Assembly (NCBI GenBank): GCA_028023455.1
Contig: JAQFVV010012499.1
Location: forward strand, 2,424,584-2,488,583
Length of the DNA: 64,000 nucleotides
Source of the DNA: Epiperipatus broadwayi
Taxonomy: Eukaryota; Onychophora; Udeonychophora; Euonychophora; Peripatidae
Reading direction: 5' to 3'
Below are positions 25,208 to 37,267 of this stretch, one piece after another (position 1 is the stretch's first letter; every line of letters starts with the position of its first letter). The notes beneath the pieces were generated by a model, which ran no database searches, was not told where the DNA came from, and saw nothing but the letters and a program-made list of their open reading frames with translations. The position numbers were made by a program, and so were the translations under genes.

Positions 25208-26165
25208 TTTTCATACTTATATCAAAAATCATTTAGCATTAGAAAATTGTGATCATGCTCAGCTTCTTCAAGGTAGTAATGTCTTACACTTTCTTTACTT
25301 AATAACAAAATAAATAAATAAAATCTTTTATAACCAACAATTATTTATAAGTTGATACATGCATGTTATTTATTTGAAGAACTGTTCACTAGTTTCCAAA
25401 GTACTAGTACTTTTCTTGAGATTTTTAGAGGGGCATATTTTATTTCTTACATTCAAGTTTTTGAAGCAATACAAAGCTAACGTATCATGTAATTAATGGC
25501 ATTATTTGTAACTGCCTCAAAAAAAAAAGTTTTGTAGCAATTGTTATAATGAGACTTTTTTATGATTGAGTTTTAATAAAGATTAATTAGTTTGCTAGTA
25601 AACATTTCTTTATTATCCTAAAAATAGAAATAATTTTATAGGTTTCATAAAAATAATAGCTGTGTATTACTTTTTTATTATTTCATGTTTCATTAATGTC
25701 ATATTTTTCAAGGATTATACTTTCATCAAGACACCTTCTTGTGTCTGTAATATTAGATACAATAACATAAGTTCTAATACTAAAATTATAATTTTGTTTT
25801 ATTATCAAATAATTTTATTATGAAGATAATTATAAAATGAAGTACATAATTAATTTTCAGAAATTGATATTAAGTTCGATTATAAATGATAAATACAATT
25901 AAATATGGATGATGTTTTCAGTTCGGGAGTATTTCAACCGTTTTTTTCTCAAATTATTGCTATAAAATAATAATCTTATAATTGTTCAAGATAGATATAA
26001 AATAATAATGGAGAACATTATTGCTAACTTAATGTCGAACAATTATTTTTTTTCAGTAAAAATAATATTAAACAGTACTTTGTTGACCAATCTTTTTACC
26101 TACCAATACAACTAATTTGCTCCGCCGTTACCTTATTGTTCTTATTTCATACTTGTTTCGTTTCT
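25208..26165. other. No gene seen
   Basis: AT-rich and homopolymer-rich DNA without a supportable frame. Confidence 0.4.
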
Positions 26166-26789
26166 ACATGGTTTAGATGATATTCAAATAAAAATAGTTG
26201 CAATCTGCACGTATATATGTATATTATATGCACTGAAAAATAATCATTAAATAAACATTTACTGTAAGATCTATTATTCCACTTTTTTTTTACATACATG
26301 AAGGGGGGGGGGGGGTCAACGAATACTTTAACATTAAAGTTAACGATGCAATTTTATAAATACCCTTAATTTTTTTTTTAAATAATGATTCAAAATATTA
26401 TTAATCAAAATCTATCATTTTCTACTATTTTCTGCTTCCAAAAAAATTTGATATATTTTTTCTCTCTTAAAAATTATCCTAGATGATTTTCAAATAAAAA
26501 TGTTTACCATCTGCACGTACATATATGGATATCATATGCACTGAAAAACATAATCATTAAATAAACATTTTCCCTACGTTCTATTATTTCTCTTTCTATT
26601 TATATTGGGAGGAAAAAGCAAGGACAACAAATATTTTAACAGAAAAGTTAATGATGCAATTTTACAAATACACTTAGTTCATTTTTCAGAGAAAATAATG
26701 ATTCAAAAATGTTTTTAAACAAAATCTATTATTTTCTTATTTTTTCTTTCCAAGTAACCTTGATATTTTTTTCTTTCTTTTAAAAAGTA
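26166..26789. repeat. Two-unit tandem duplication, ~307 bp period
   Basis: Unit 1 (26166-26472) and unit 2 (26473-26789) share TAGATGATWTTCAAATAAAAAT, ATCTGCACGTA, ATATGCACTGAAAAA, ATCATTAAATAAACATTT and AATAATGATTCAAAA in order. Unit 1 has a G12 homopolymer (~26305) where unit 2 has GGGAGGAAAAAG. The units have clearly diverged. No coding potential. Confidence 0.8.
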
Positions 26790-27699
26790 TCCTATTTTCT
26801 TAAATTCAGAATAAAACAGGATTTTCAAAAAAAAAAATTTCCTGAAAAAAATTGACTTTTTATTTTAGCCCCCTCCCCCTTCGCCTTTCAAAAAAAATTT
26901 TAATAAAAAAAATACATACCAACGTGTATGATCTATGGAGTTGAAGAAGAATAAAATATATTAATAAATTCTAATCATTTGCTGAAGCAATTTTTTTTTT
27001 TCAGTTGCTATATTACTATGACTTTTTCTGAAATTTTTTTTATATCTAATAGTTATATCCCTTATTAGTTTTGCGTAAAGATTTATAAATATCTTACTTA
27101 GTCACATGTTAAAAATTATAAAAGCATACATAAAATTATAAAATTGTAAAAATTCTACAAAATAATTTATCACATAACATCTATGCATGTATGTTTGAAG
27201 ATATATGTATATATTTTAAAGGCAAATAAGCAGTCGGTGACAATGGCCAGCATTCCTATCAGAAAGTGAAGAAGGGACCGGTGACATGTCTACTTTTATA
27301 AAATGCTACAATCACTATGAGAGTGAATGTGTAAATGGTGGGAGTTGACAACCATTAAATAACTCAATATTCCATTGGGCACTGAGGAAGCACCAGTATT
27401 CTTCAAATAAACCGAAGCTCACTATGAATGACAATGATAAGGAGCAAAATGACATGTGGATAACCATTTTATGTGAAGCGGCTAGTGAATTAAGCCTGTA
27501 ATGAAAGTTATTGCTAGTCAAAGAAGAAAACAGGAAACATTCTGTCTTATAATTCTACTGGGTTTTTTTTTATTATGAGTATGTTCATAAGATTACTTCA
27601 GATTAATGTTGAAACCTTATCTAAGGAAGGCTTTGCTGTCTTGCCTAGAAGAAATAGACATGATGATACCCAGCTTGTAAACCTTCAAAATAAAGATAG

Positions 27700-30190
27700 T
27701 GCATTGAAAGAAGACACATTACAGATTTGGTATTTGGAATGCAAGATAATCGAAAACTGCTAAGAACATGAAAAATTTTTAAAGGGAAATGAAAGTAAAT
27801 AATAATGATGTTATAGCAATAAATGAAATGAGGTGAGAGAGATATGAAAAGTGGTAAACAGGATAAGTACTACTGATAGAAAAAAATTTTTAATAGTGTG
27901 TTAAAAATAGATTGTGCTAATAATTAAAATTATGATGATGGGAATAACTGCAGGTTCTAGGAATATGGTATTCATATAAAATTATATGCCAACTACAAGT
28001 CATGGTGATATTGAAATTGATGAGCAATATGATAAGATTGGGGAAATTGTACAATGATAGGGTAAAATGCATGTATATTGCTATTGGGTGATGTAAGAAA
28101 AAGTAATCAAGAAAAAAATGTTGGAAATTATAGTATTGGAAAAAGAATGAAAGATGTAGATGACTTGTGTAATTTCATAAGGAGAATAAGTTTGTAGTTG
28201 CAAATACTTGGTTAAAAAATCATCCAAGATGTTTATACTTGGAAAACTCCAGCAAATAGAGAATGACATCAAGGCTATATATTAATACAAAGCAAACATA
28301 GGAATGTTTTAAAGAGAAAATATTAAAAATAGTAAAAAATGAAATAGGAACTACTCCATTAAAGAAAACTAAACAACTTTGAATAGTAGAAGGTATGTTC
28401 CAAAAGAGGGGGAAATGTCAATATCAGGGAAAAACATATAGAAAAAATAATAATGAACTAAGGAAAGAAACAAATTTAGAAAAAGACAAATGGTTGAATA
28501 AGAAAGTAGAGAGATAAAAGTACTTCAGCAGGCAAAAAATATTATCTGTTATTTGGTAGAATTAGAAATATCACTTAGAAAAAAAGAAAGAGTTAATGAT
28601 AGAAATAATTGATATGAATGGAAAGAAATTAACTGATAGGGATGTTATATTTAAAAATGGAAAGAATATTCCAATATCAGTTTGGAAAAGAAAATAATGC
28701 AATTAATTATGAACTTAAAAATAAAAATGTTGAAGTAGATGATAAAGGTATGGATATATTGACAGATGAAGTTATGAAGTCAATTAAAAAAATGGTAAAG
28801 CTGTAATACCTATAAAACTTTTGAATAAAATGGAAAAAACTACTAAGAAAAAATTATTGGACTGTACAATTTGATACATAACAGTTATGTTTAGCCTGAA
28901 GATTTCTTGAAAACTATAATGATTCTAATTGCTAAAAAAAAAAAAAAGTTATTGTTAGATGTGAAGAGTACAGAATAATAAGTTTGTTGTCTCATGCTTC
29001 AAAATTATTACTGAGAATTTTCACACAAAGAAGTTGCAGAAAATTACAATATTATATTTGAGAAAAACAGTTTGGTTAAAAAAAAAATACAAAAAATACT
29101 ATTGTTGTTATTAGAACAATTGCAGAGAAATATAGTGAAAAAAATAAATTGGTATACATTTTGGTAATTTGGAAAATGCATTTAATAGAGTAATCTGAAA
29201 TATAAGAATGATCAATTTAAAAAATGAGTATCTTGTAAAGAGAGAAGATAGATTTGGAATATGTATACTGGATAAAAAATTAAAATCTGTCCAGAAAATA
29301 ATGTAACTGAAGAAGTGAAGATAGAAAGAGTTAGATAAGAATGCTGCATAACACCTGTGTTTTTTAATATTTATTTTAGAAGACATGTTAGATAAATATT
29401 TAGAATGTGGAGAAGAGAAGAAAAAATATATACCATTTATAGATGATATGGCTTTTATAGTTGAGGATGAAGGAAGTTTTACAAATATGTTGAATAAATT
29501 GAAGGATGTATGCATTTTGAAACGAAAATTAATGTAGAGAAGACTGTATTTATTGCCAGAGAAAAAATACAAAAAGAGTACAAGTTAAAATTCATGATAA
29601 TATAGTTCAATGGGTAAATGGAGTTAGACATTTGGGTAGTTATTTGACTGTAAATAAAAGAAATAAAAATGAAATTAAATGAACAATAGGATTAGATGAG
29701 GAGCAAATATTAAATGAAAAAAATATTTGTAGAAAAAAGAGAGAATTAAGGAAAAGGTTAATTAAATGCTATGTGTGGAATAAACTATTATATGTTTGTA
29801 AAATGTAGACAATGTGTAAAAAATTTGAAAACAATTGGAAGCCTTTTAAAAGTGGTCATGAAGAAAAATGAAAAAATTATTTGGATGAATAAAATTGCAA
29901 ATAAAGAGGAAATGAAAAAACAAGACTGACTGAAGAAATTAAAGATATAAAAAGAAATTGGGTTAAGTATAAATAAAAATAAAACAATAGTTCAATGAAA
30001 GATGGTTTGTGGAAATTGGTAAATGAAAACAAAAAAGAAAGGGTGAAAAAGATTGGCCTTATTGTATGATATTAGGGATGGAAAATGTAATGTAGAATTG
30101 AAGATCTGGACAATGAAGAGAATGATTTAAAGAAATTGATGAGCTTACTATGTAACTGCTCTCCAAACTTGTTCATAAAAACAGAATATA
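27700..30190 (+). pseudogene. Decayed non-LTR retrotransposon (RTE-like), endonuclease plus RT
   Basis: Fragments in several frames follow a LINE ORF in order. WNAR-like and INEMR segments (~27735-27835) resemble the start of an APE-type endonuclease. PTTSHGDIEIDEQYDKI (~27985) matches its YxPT region. GNYSIGKRMKD and VYTWKTPANREW (~28110-28250) match the region before the NQIDYI motif, here damaged. RT pieces follow: DLENAFNRV (~29170) and FIDDMAFIVEDEGSF (~29436), the FADD catalytic box with I for A. The final ~600 bp lack clear motifs. Many stops and shifts show it is inactive. The endonuclease wording suggests an RTE-type clade, but no alignment was made. The 5' part may extend to ~27220. 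A minus ORF at 29111-29572 is its antisense shadow. Confidence 0.7.
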
Positions 30191-30211
30191 TATATATATA
30201 TGGGGGTATGT

Positions 30212-30523
30212 GTATATAATTATATAATTGAATATTTATAAATACAGTAATTAGATAATTAAAAATTGTATCCACTTATGAGTGCTTTCAATTATTATAT
30301 TAATCTTTGTCAACTAACATTTTGAAAAACTAACCTTCCCACAATTCTGTGATCTTAACTGGCAGGCAGCAAATATTAAGATCACAGAATTGTTGGAAGG
30401 TTACTCTTTCAAAGTGTTAATTGATAAAAATTACTAGGAAAATCAAAAGTGCTTCTAAGTGGATAAAATTTTTAATTATCTATTTAGGGTATTTATAAAT
30501 ATTCAATTATATAATTATGTATA
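30212..30523. mobile_element. Foldback FB3, ~312 bp
   Basis: The left arm from TATATAATTATATAATTGAAT (30213) is inverse to ATTCAATTATATAATTATG ending ~30519. Inner blocks also pair: AACCTTCCCACAATTCTGTGATCTTAA against TTAAGATCACAGAATTGTTGGAAGGTT, around a centre near 30367. It separates the two LINE remnants and has no coding capacity. Confidence 0.75.
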
Positions 30524-31662
30524 TTGCTTTAAAAAAAATAGACATCAAATAATATATATATATATATATAAAAAGAGAGAGATATATATAATAAGCATGA
30601 TTAGGAAATTTAAAATGAATATTCCAAATATATTTTTTGTTTATTATTATGTTATACAATTAATTGGTTTCAAACTTTATGGAATATCTAACAATCTAGA
30701 TTATTGTATCCCAATTTTGTTTTAATTTATTCATCTTTTATTTTATTTATTGTTAGTTTTGGTATTTTTTATTTTTGTTATAAAACAATAGGTAGTGTTC
30801 TGTATGCATACATGGTGGAAGAAAGGGTAGCAAAATGAATAAATAAAAATAATATAGTGGGAGAAAAGTGAGGACGTTTTGAATCAGATAGGCATACAGA
30901 AGATAGTTTATTTGTAGTTACACACCTTATAGATATGAATAGAAATACAGGTAGACAGTTATATATGGTTTTTATAGATATAGAGAAGGCATATGATAGA
31001 GTAAATAAAAATAAATTGTGGGTAAGTTTAGTAAATTAGGAAATGGATGGAGCTTTAATGGATCTTATTAAAGAGATTACATGAAAATAATTACTATATG
31101 TATCAATTAGGAAATATATAATCAGTTAAAGTTAAAAATGAGGTGGAACTAAGACAAGGATGTCCTTTATTACCTATTTTGTTTTTGTTGTATTTGAGAG
31201 AAATGGATAGAATAATAGAAAAACTAGGAAGAGGAATAGAGATCCCATTAATAGGTGGCAGGAAAGTATATGCATTTTTGAGTCTTTTATTTGCAGATGA
31301 TGTCTTCTTGTGCACAGAAAGTATGGAAAATATGGAAATTATGCTGCAGACATATGCAAGGGTGGGTAAAGAGATGGGGATTAAATTAGAGTGAAAAAAA
31401 AATCAAAAGTACTGATGATTAATACTAGGGAAAGTGAAGAGAATTTTTTTTATTGGGAGATATAAAATTAAATGTTGTGAATATATATAACTATTTGGAA
31501 ATGGTCTTAAGTAATCAGAGAAAATGCTTGAATGAATGGGAGGAAAAATTGATAAATAAATCAAAGAAAACAAAGGGACTGATAAAGAAATTAACAGTAT
31601 TTTCATATAATATGATGTAGCAAGACTTGTATGAAAGAAAGTGGCAGTAGCCAGGTTAACTT

Positions 31663-31884
31663 ATGGTAATGATGCATTATGTGTTAGTAAAGAGGGATTT
31701 TAAAAAAGTACAAAAAGAAATAGGTAGACATGCACTAGATGCATATAAGTGGATGGCAAAGAAGGCAATTCAAAAAGAGATGGGATGGGCAAGTTTTTAT
31801 ATGAGAGATGCAAAAAGCAAAATGAAAATTTTCTGTAAATTACAATTTATAAATAATAAAAGACTAGTCAAAATAGTATTTTAA
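31663..31884 (+). pseudogene. Intact frame within the second LINE (post-RT region)
   Basis: A 73-codon open segment of the LINE above. It contains VQKEIGRHALDAYKWMAKKA and GWASFYMRDAKSKMK, the conserved block after the RT palm in this LINE type. It is a fragment, not an independent gene. Confidence 0.6.
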
Positions 31885-32100
31885 TGAGTTGTGAATAAAA
31901 GACAGGAAACAAGATGAGTGAAAAAGATAGTATAGTATGCAGAAGATTTGTATAAAGACTTTATGTCAATATTCTTATACAAAAGATGGGATGATTATGC
32001 GAGAAAAAATGTTGACTGTTATATTGGCAAAGAATGGGATAAAAAAATAGATGCATTAATAAAAAATAGAGAGTTGCAGAGATAAAGAAGTAGTATGGAG

Positions 32101-32171
32101 TGTAAAAAGAGTTTATTTATATATATATATATATGAGTAAAAAGAGTTTATTTATATATATATATATATGA
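32101..32171. repeat. Short tandem duplication with (TA)n
   Basis: The block AAAAGAGTTTATTTATATAT...ATGAGTAA occurs twice in succession, ~37 bp apart, inside the LINE remnant. Confidence 0.8.
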
Positions 32172-32767
32172 GTAAACATAATATTGGTGTGAATTAATTG
32201 ATGATAGTAACAAGGAAAATAGTTTACTGTTTAAGGATCAAACGGAAAGATATGGGTGATTTAGTCTGCAAGTTATGTAAAGAATGCATAGAAAATATTA
32301 GGCATCTGTTAACTGAATGTGAATTCCTGCAAGCAGAAAGGATACAAATAATGAAGTTGTGAAAGAATAAATATAAACAAAGTGATTATACTGTAAGTGG
32401 GTTTTTGGTTTTTATGCTGAGTTTGAGGAAAGATAAGAGGGATTTAGATATAAAGGCCATGAAATTGATAAAAATTATGTTGTGGGAAATGGAATGGAGA
32501 AGGATAGAGAAGAATATAAAAAAACTAAGGGTGTGGAATGAAAAGGTAAAGTAGCTAACAGGTTTCTCTGGGCATAGTGGATGAGAAATTCCTGACTCCA
32601 ATAAAGGTGAAGCCATAGTCCACTGCATCACTTAATGGTCAAAATAGATGCTTAACATTTGATAAGAGCATAACTCATGTACCAAAACAGCTTTTTATGT
32701 ATATATATGTAAAATAAATAAAATGCCTGTTAATTAAAAACAAAATTGTATATATATATATATATAG

Positions 32768-34481
32768 TGTACTGCTAATGAATAATGCTCCAAATATGAA
32801 AATTTTTATTTTTTATAATTGTTAACACAAAGTAAAGATTTTAAAATTGAAATTCTAATAAATAAAATCACTGCAAAATAAGTTTTGTAAAAGGAAATGA
32901 AGGTTTTAATAAATAAATAATATGTAAGCCAGAATAAGATCTCATTTGTTGTTTAAAAAAGTTTAAAGAGTTTTATTATTAGTTTAAAACAGTTTGCTAA
33001 AAGTCAGAGTAAAGTTTTACAAATTAAGTAATTAGAGGGGGGGGGAATCTAACTTAAAAAGATTGAAACTATAAGAGTTGAAAAAATAAATATTTTGCAT
33101 AAAATAAAAAATACTCTCTTTTCATTTAATTTAAGGGGGGGGGGGAAATATTAAAACTAAAAAATCTCTTTCATAAAATAAATATAAGTGTGCATGAATA
33201 TAAAGAGCATAATAAAATGTGTGTGAATCTTGAAAATTAAAGTATGAAAGTTAAATATTAAAGCAAATGAGAGCATATAATTAAAACTTCCCTCAAAGAT
33301 TGTAGATACTCATAAGCTATATAAAAACAGAATTAGCAATAGCTACTAATTAAAATCCCTAAACAACAGGCATTAGCAATGGCTACTAATTAAAATCCAT
33401 AAACAATAGGATTAATTAAATGCATCTTGAGAATTTAATCAACAAAAGCAGTGGATGAATTTAGTTTAAAAACTAATTTAAAAAATGACAACAAGGTCAT
33501 CACATAAATAGGCTGAAAATTAGATCATTCAGTCAGTCATTCACATATCTAAAGTCAATCACCAGTTATAGATATTTTTTAATAAAGACAATGCAGTTTT
33601 TGGAGCATGTGATAAGCTCCAGCATCAGTCCAACAGAACATCAGCAGTCTGCCTGATAGAAGCAATGCCTGTTTAATAATTTAAAGTCACCAAAAAGTGT
33701 CTAACTGCCTTGAGTAAGAAGTAGCCTGGACCTGCATTTGTCAGGACCACAGCAGAAACCTAAAATCCAACAGGTTGGTAAAACACACATAAAACAGCAA
33801 GAATCCACCACATTCCAAAATCCTATAGCTAATAACATTCTCTTATTCCAATTTTTGATATTAATTAATATAGCTATTGTAATCTTGAAGCCTCTCAGAG
33901 TCAGTTAATAAATGAACTCTATAACTGCATAAAATGAACTATTGGTGTGCATGTTTGAAGCTTGCTTGTATTTATTTACGTGTATATTATATTGCTAATG
34001 TATGTTTATCATAATATGTGTGAAGATATGTGCTATTACATAATATTATATATTCAGAAAAGAAATAGTGAAGTCATAAATTAGTTCTCAGTTAATTTTA
34101 AATATTAAATATTTTATTTAAATAAATTATTCTACAAATTTAGTATTTGTCAGTGAATTTTTTTCTCATACCACTAATTAAAACAGCAATTTATTGAATT
34201 ACTTTTCGATTGGGCTAGTCATGGGATATTTTAAGCACTGAATTATGGATCTACCATGCAATCCTGTTAGTTACTCCATGTAATTAGCTGGCACTTGAGA
34301 TTTACCTCTACACAAATAAAATGCTTTGGATGGTAGAAATTTGAATCTAGCAGTCAAGGTGGGCCATGATCTGGAAATGTGATCAAGGTATGCTTTGCAT
34401 AGCTCGGTCTGACTGTAGGTATTGTTGACATCTCTGCTCTCAATGGTATTTTCCCCTCTACTTGAAAGGCCAGTCCATTCA
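32768..34481 (+). mobile_element. Solo LTR of retrotransposon family A
   Basis: Collinear with the LTR at 42065-43742. Shared blocks are the TGTAC start, TGCAAAATAAGTTTTGTAAAAGG-type U3 sequence, CTCTTTTCATTYAAKTTTAA, a TATA-like CACATAAATAGGCTG at ~33503, GTCAATTCTTTTT/GTCAGTGAATTTTTTT, GGGCTAGTCATGG (copy at 42065: GAGCTAGTCGTGG), AAATAAAAKGCTTTGGATG and CTGGAAATGTGAT. It ends CCATTCA. Flanking pentamers TATAG and CATAG match at 4 of 5, a worn target duplication. No primer-binding site follows, so it is solo. It carries G9 and G10 tracts at ~33037 and ~33134. Confidence 0.7.
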
Positions 34482-34714
34482 CATAGTATTTATAATATAA
34501 AAAAATATATATAAAAATTAAAATTATGTTAAAAAAGGGTTAAAACCCAATAAAACAGTTTCAATTGAATGACCCAGTTTAATAGTAATTGTTATATATG
34601 ATATTTTATTCTTTTGTATAATTTATATATAAAAAAACAGCTTAATTATGATCATTTATTTTAAGTTTTGATGATAATGTTTGATTAATGTTTTTTTTAA
34701 AAACTTGCAATGAT

Positions 34715-34860
34715 ATAAAGAGTGAGGATTGCCAATTCCTCTACAAGCTTTATGATAAATGCTTAGCCAGAGTCAGCACTTAAAATATCTCTGTCAGGAA
34801 CCCCTCCCCAAACCCCTGACCATGATTTCATGCTTTGGCATTCCTCAGAGAAGTGTCAGG
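34715..34860 (+). repeat. Extra direct copy of the FB4 arm
   Basis: The sequence from GAGGATTGCCAATTCCTCTAC through CCCAAACCCCTGACCATG repeats the left inner arm of the palindrome at 35081-35493 in the same orientation, ~440 bp upstream. The intervening 34860-35080 has no recognised feature. Confidence 0.75.
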
Positions 34861-35080
34861 GTAGGTTCAGACAATAGATCTAAAAATACCAACCCAAAGC
34901 CAAGCACTTATCTAAAAGTTATCTATTGAGTGGAAAATCTGAAATTTTCAGACATCTATATGTCTTCAAACCCAGCTATCCAACTCAAATAGCTATATGG
35001 GGCTGATAGATCTTCAGTGATACCATATATTAGTAGTCATAGCAATATAAAATTGCATAAGAATTTTGGCAGAGACTATA

Positions 35081-35493
35081 AATAGTCAAAATAAAAGTCA
35101 TAGATTAATTCATAGATCACATGACCCTATCTCTTAAACTTCTAAGTTATAAACAGTAAGGATTGCCAATTCCTCTACAAGTTTTATGATAATTGCTTAG
35201 CCAGAGCCAGCACTTAAAATATCTCTGTCAGGAACCTCTCCCCAAACCCCTGACCATAGTTTCGTGCTTTGACTCCTCAGAGTACACCTCTCTGAGGAGT
35301 GCCAAAGCACGAAACCATGGTCAGGGGTTTGGGGAGAGGTTCCTGACAGAGATATTTTAAGTGCTGACTCTGGCTAAGCATTTATCATAAAGCTTGTAGA
35401 GGAATTGGCAATTCTCACTGTTTATAACTTACAAGCTTAAGAGATAGGGTCATGTGATCTATGAATTGATCTATGACTCTTATTTTGACTATT
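35081..35493. mobile_element. Foldback FB4, ~413-bp palindrome
   Basis: AATAGTCAAAATAAAAGTCA (35081) pairs with TGACTCTTATTTTGACTATT ending at 35493. Pairing continues through GATCACATGACCCTATCTCT, GCCAATTCCTCTACAAG and GGTTTGGGGAGAGGTTCC to a centre near 35287. The arms differ at few positions, so it formed or was homogenised fairly recently. The outer segment contains CACATGA, part of the motif near FB1 copies. Confidence 0.85.
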
Positions 35494-36614
35494 GCAATGA
35501 TATGATTCATTTGAGAAATGGAAATGTAATATACAAGCATTTTGATAAAAATGATTTTTTTATTCATTCAGAACTGACTTGAAAGAGAAAAATGCAGTGT
35601 ATTGCCTAACTGGCATATATATATATACACCTGGGTCTTGTTTTATGCGGTAGATAGGTTCCACATAAAACCCACATTAAAAAAATTGCACAAAAATAGA
35701 CTTAATTTACCTTGAAAAATGGGGGATAGGTACTATAATTTTCGGAATTCGCATAAAAGCAAAGCAACAAAGAAGAATTACTTTAAAATTCGCATTAAAA
35801 AAATTAGCAAATAAAGTATGACTAATAAAAAATTTCAAATATTTGAAAAAAATTAATACAAGACAAACTTTTTTTACTTTTTTATTAACTACAGTATTTA
35901 ATTTTATATTTTTCATACATATTTTAATCATTACCACTAGTGTTCGTTTGTAAACTGGTAAGAAATCAGATTCAATGTGATGTGATGTAATGTACTGTAG
36001 CTTCACCTTAAACGAAGTCAAGAATTTCTCAGCAATTATGCCCAGAAAAACCTGTTAGCCACTTTATTTTTATTCATGTGTAATGTACAACTAGTGCCAC
36101 TATCAGTCTTGTGCGTAATGGTTTTCTGTTTCTATATTTAAAAAATGTGATCTCAATAAAAACAAAAAGATTATAAATTGTCATTAAAAAGAATATTATT
36201 TTCAGTTTATAAAGTCTTCGTTTTTTTATTTTAAAAATCTAAAAGATTATTTATTTTTGTTATATATAACAAAATACATTTTAAAAGTTTAATTTTTTTG
36301 AATATTTATTGCGATATTTTTATATGTAAGTATAAATCTATTATTATTATTTACTCGTTAGTATAAATAGGATATTTACATACAGCTTCAGACCATATTC
36401 ACATTAGCTGCTAATCAAGTGAAAATAAGTTATTAATACTTTAAATTTCTTGATATCTAATAAATATAGTGAAATATGAAAGATATTAAGAAGAAACATG
36501 AATTGCATAACTTCAAAATCACATTAAAATAATCCACATAAAACGAGACCCAGATGTATCTAAAAATAGAGGAAAAAATAGGAATGCCACACAATTTTAA
36601 TATATATATAAAAT
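35494..36614. other. No gene seen
   Basis: AT-rich. A block near 35631-35720 (CTGGGTCTTGTTTTATGCGG and AAACCCACATTAAAAAAATTG) has an inverse counterpart at 36520-36556 (AATCCACATAAAACGAGACCCAG). This ~920-bp interval is therefore itself bounded by short inverted repeats and may be a further non-autonomous insert. The ORF at 35707-36021 (-) is unsupported. Confidence 0.4.
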
Positions 36615-37267
36615 AATCCACTAGAATAAAACTACAAAAATTTTTTTAAATGCCTATATAAAATTGAAGATTAATATCCTTTGCTATAGCCAGCTTCGGC
36701 ATATTCCGCCATCTTAAGTAGCAATATGTTAATATTTAAATATTATTAAACTCTCACACCAGTAATGCTCCCATGTGAATTACCTACTTTCCATAAATTG
36801 TGAATATTAACACAATTACAATGTTTATTCAATACATTATCTGTACTATTTATAAAAATGATTGACTGCTTATTTTTTCTTTTCTTCAAATCATTTTCCA
36901 TATGCAAAATAAAAATTCTATCAAAGCAGAATTCTCCATTACAAATCACTGCATGTTCTGCAATGGAGAATTCTGCTTTGATAGAGTTTTTATTTTGCAT
37001 ATGGAAAATGATTTAAAGAAAAAAAAATTAAGGAATCACATTTTATAAATAGTCTGGATAATGTATTGAATAAACAGTGTAACTGTGTTAGTATTCACAA
37101 TTTATGGAAAGTAGATAACTGGTGTGAGAGTTTAATAATATTTAAATATTAGTTTATTGCTACTTAAGTTAGTGAAATACGCTGAAGCTGGCCATAGCAA
37201 AGGATATTAATCTTCAATTTTATATTGGCTTTTTTTTTTTAAAATTGTAGTTTTATTCTAGTGGATT
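36615..37267. mobile_element. Foldback FB5: head-to-head pair of truncated Penelope-like 3' ends
   Basis: A 653-bp palindrome runs from AATCCACTAGAATAAAACTAC (36615) to GTAGTTTTATTCTAGTGGATT (37267), centred near 36941. Both arms encode outward. On the minus strand the left arm reads FCFDRIFILHMENDLKKRK, then NIHNLWK. On the plus strand the right arm reads CFDRVFILHMENDLKKKK, then after one frame change CVSIHNLWK. These match the last ~50 residues of PLE GIY-YIG proteins (compare ILHEERNHSKRKIKEAFFI and IKIRDLW in the 3106-3798 ORF). The two arms start at the same internal point, so a 5'-truncated PLE end is present as an inverted dimer. The frame 36746-37000 (-) is part of the left arm. Confidence 0.65.

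Larger units (their letters stand above)
30795..32640 (+). pseudogene. Second decayed non-LTR retrotransposon, RT plus C-terminal zinc motif
   Basis: This copy starts inside the RT domain. FVVTHLIDMNRN and FIDIEKAYDRV (~30900-31000) are the palm segment with the first catalytic aspartate. The intact frame 31143-31394 gives ELRQGCPLLPILF and LLFADDVFLC (ADD codons at ~31293-31301), the QGCP and FADD boxes. Downstream LTYGNDALCVSKRDFKKVQKE and GWASFYMRDAKSKMK (31650-31830) match the thumb/C-terminal region of animal LINEs. CKLCKECIENIRHLLTECEF (~32266) is a CCHC zinc motif found near the end of such proteins. Stops and frameshifts interrupt it. The N-terminal endonuclease is missing, so it is 5'-truncated as LINE copies often are. 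The clade is not assigned. Minus ORFs at 31103, 31403 and 32386 are antisense shadows. Confidence 0.75.

Noticed and set aside
29111-29572. 153-codon minus-strand ORF
   Set aside because: It is antisense to the RT region of the first LINE remnant, where motifs read on the plus strand.
31103-31606. Minus-strand ORFs
   Set aside because: Antisense shadows of the second LINE's RT.
26300-33145. G-tracts (G9-G12) as G-quadruplex or regulatory sites
   Set aside because: Single isolated homopolymers do not give the four tracts needed; more likely slippage.
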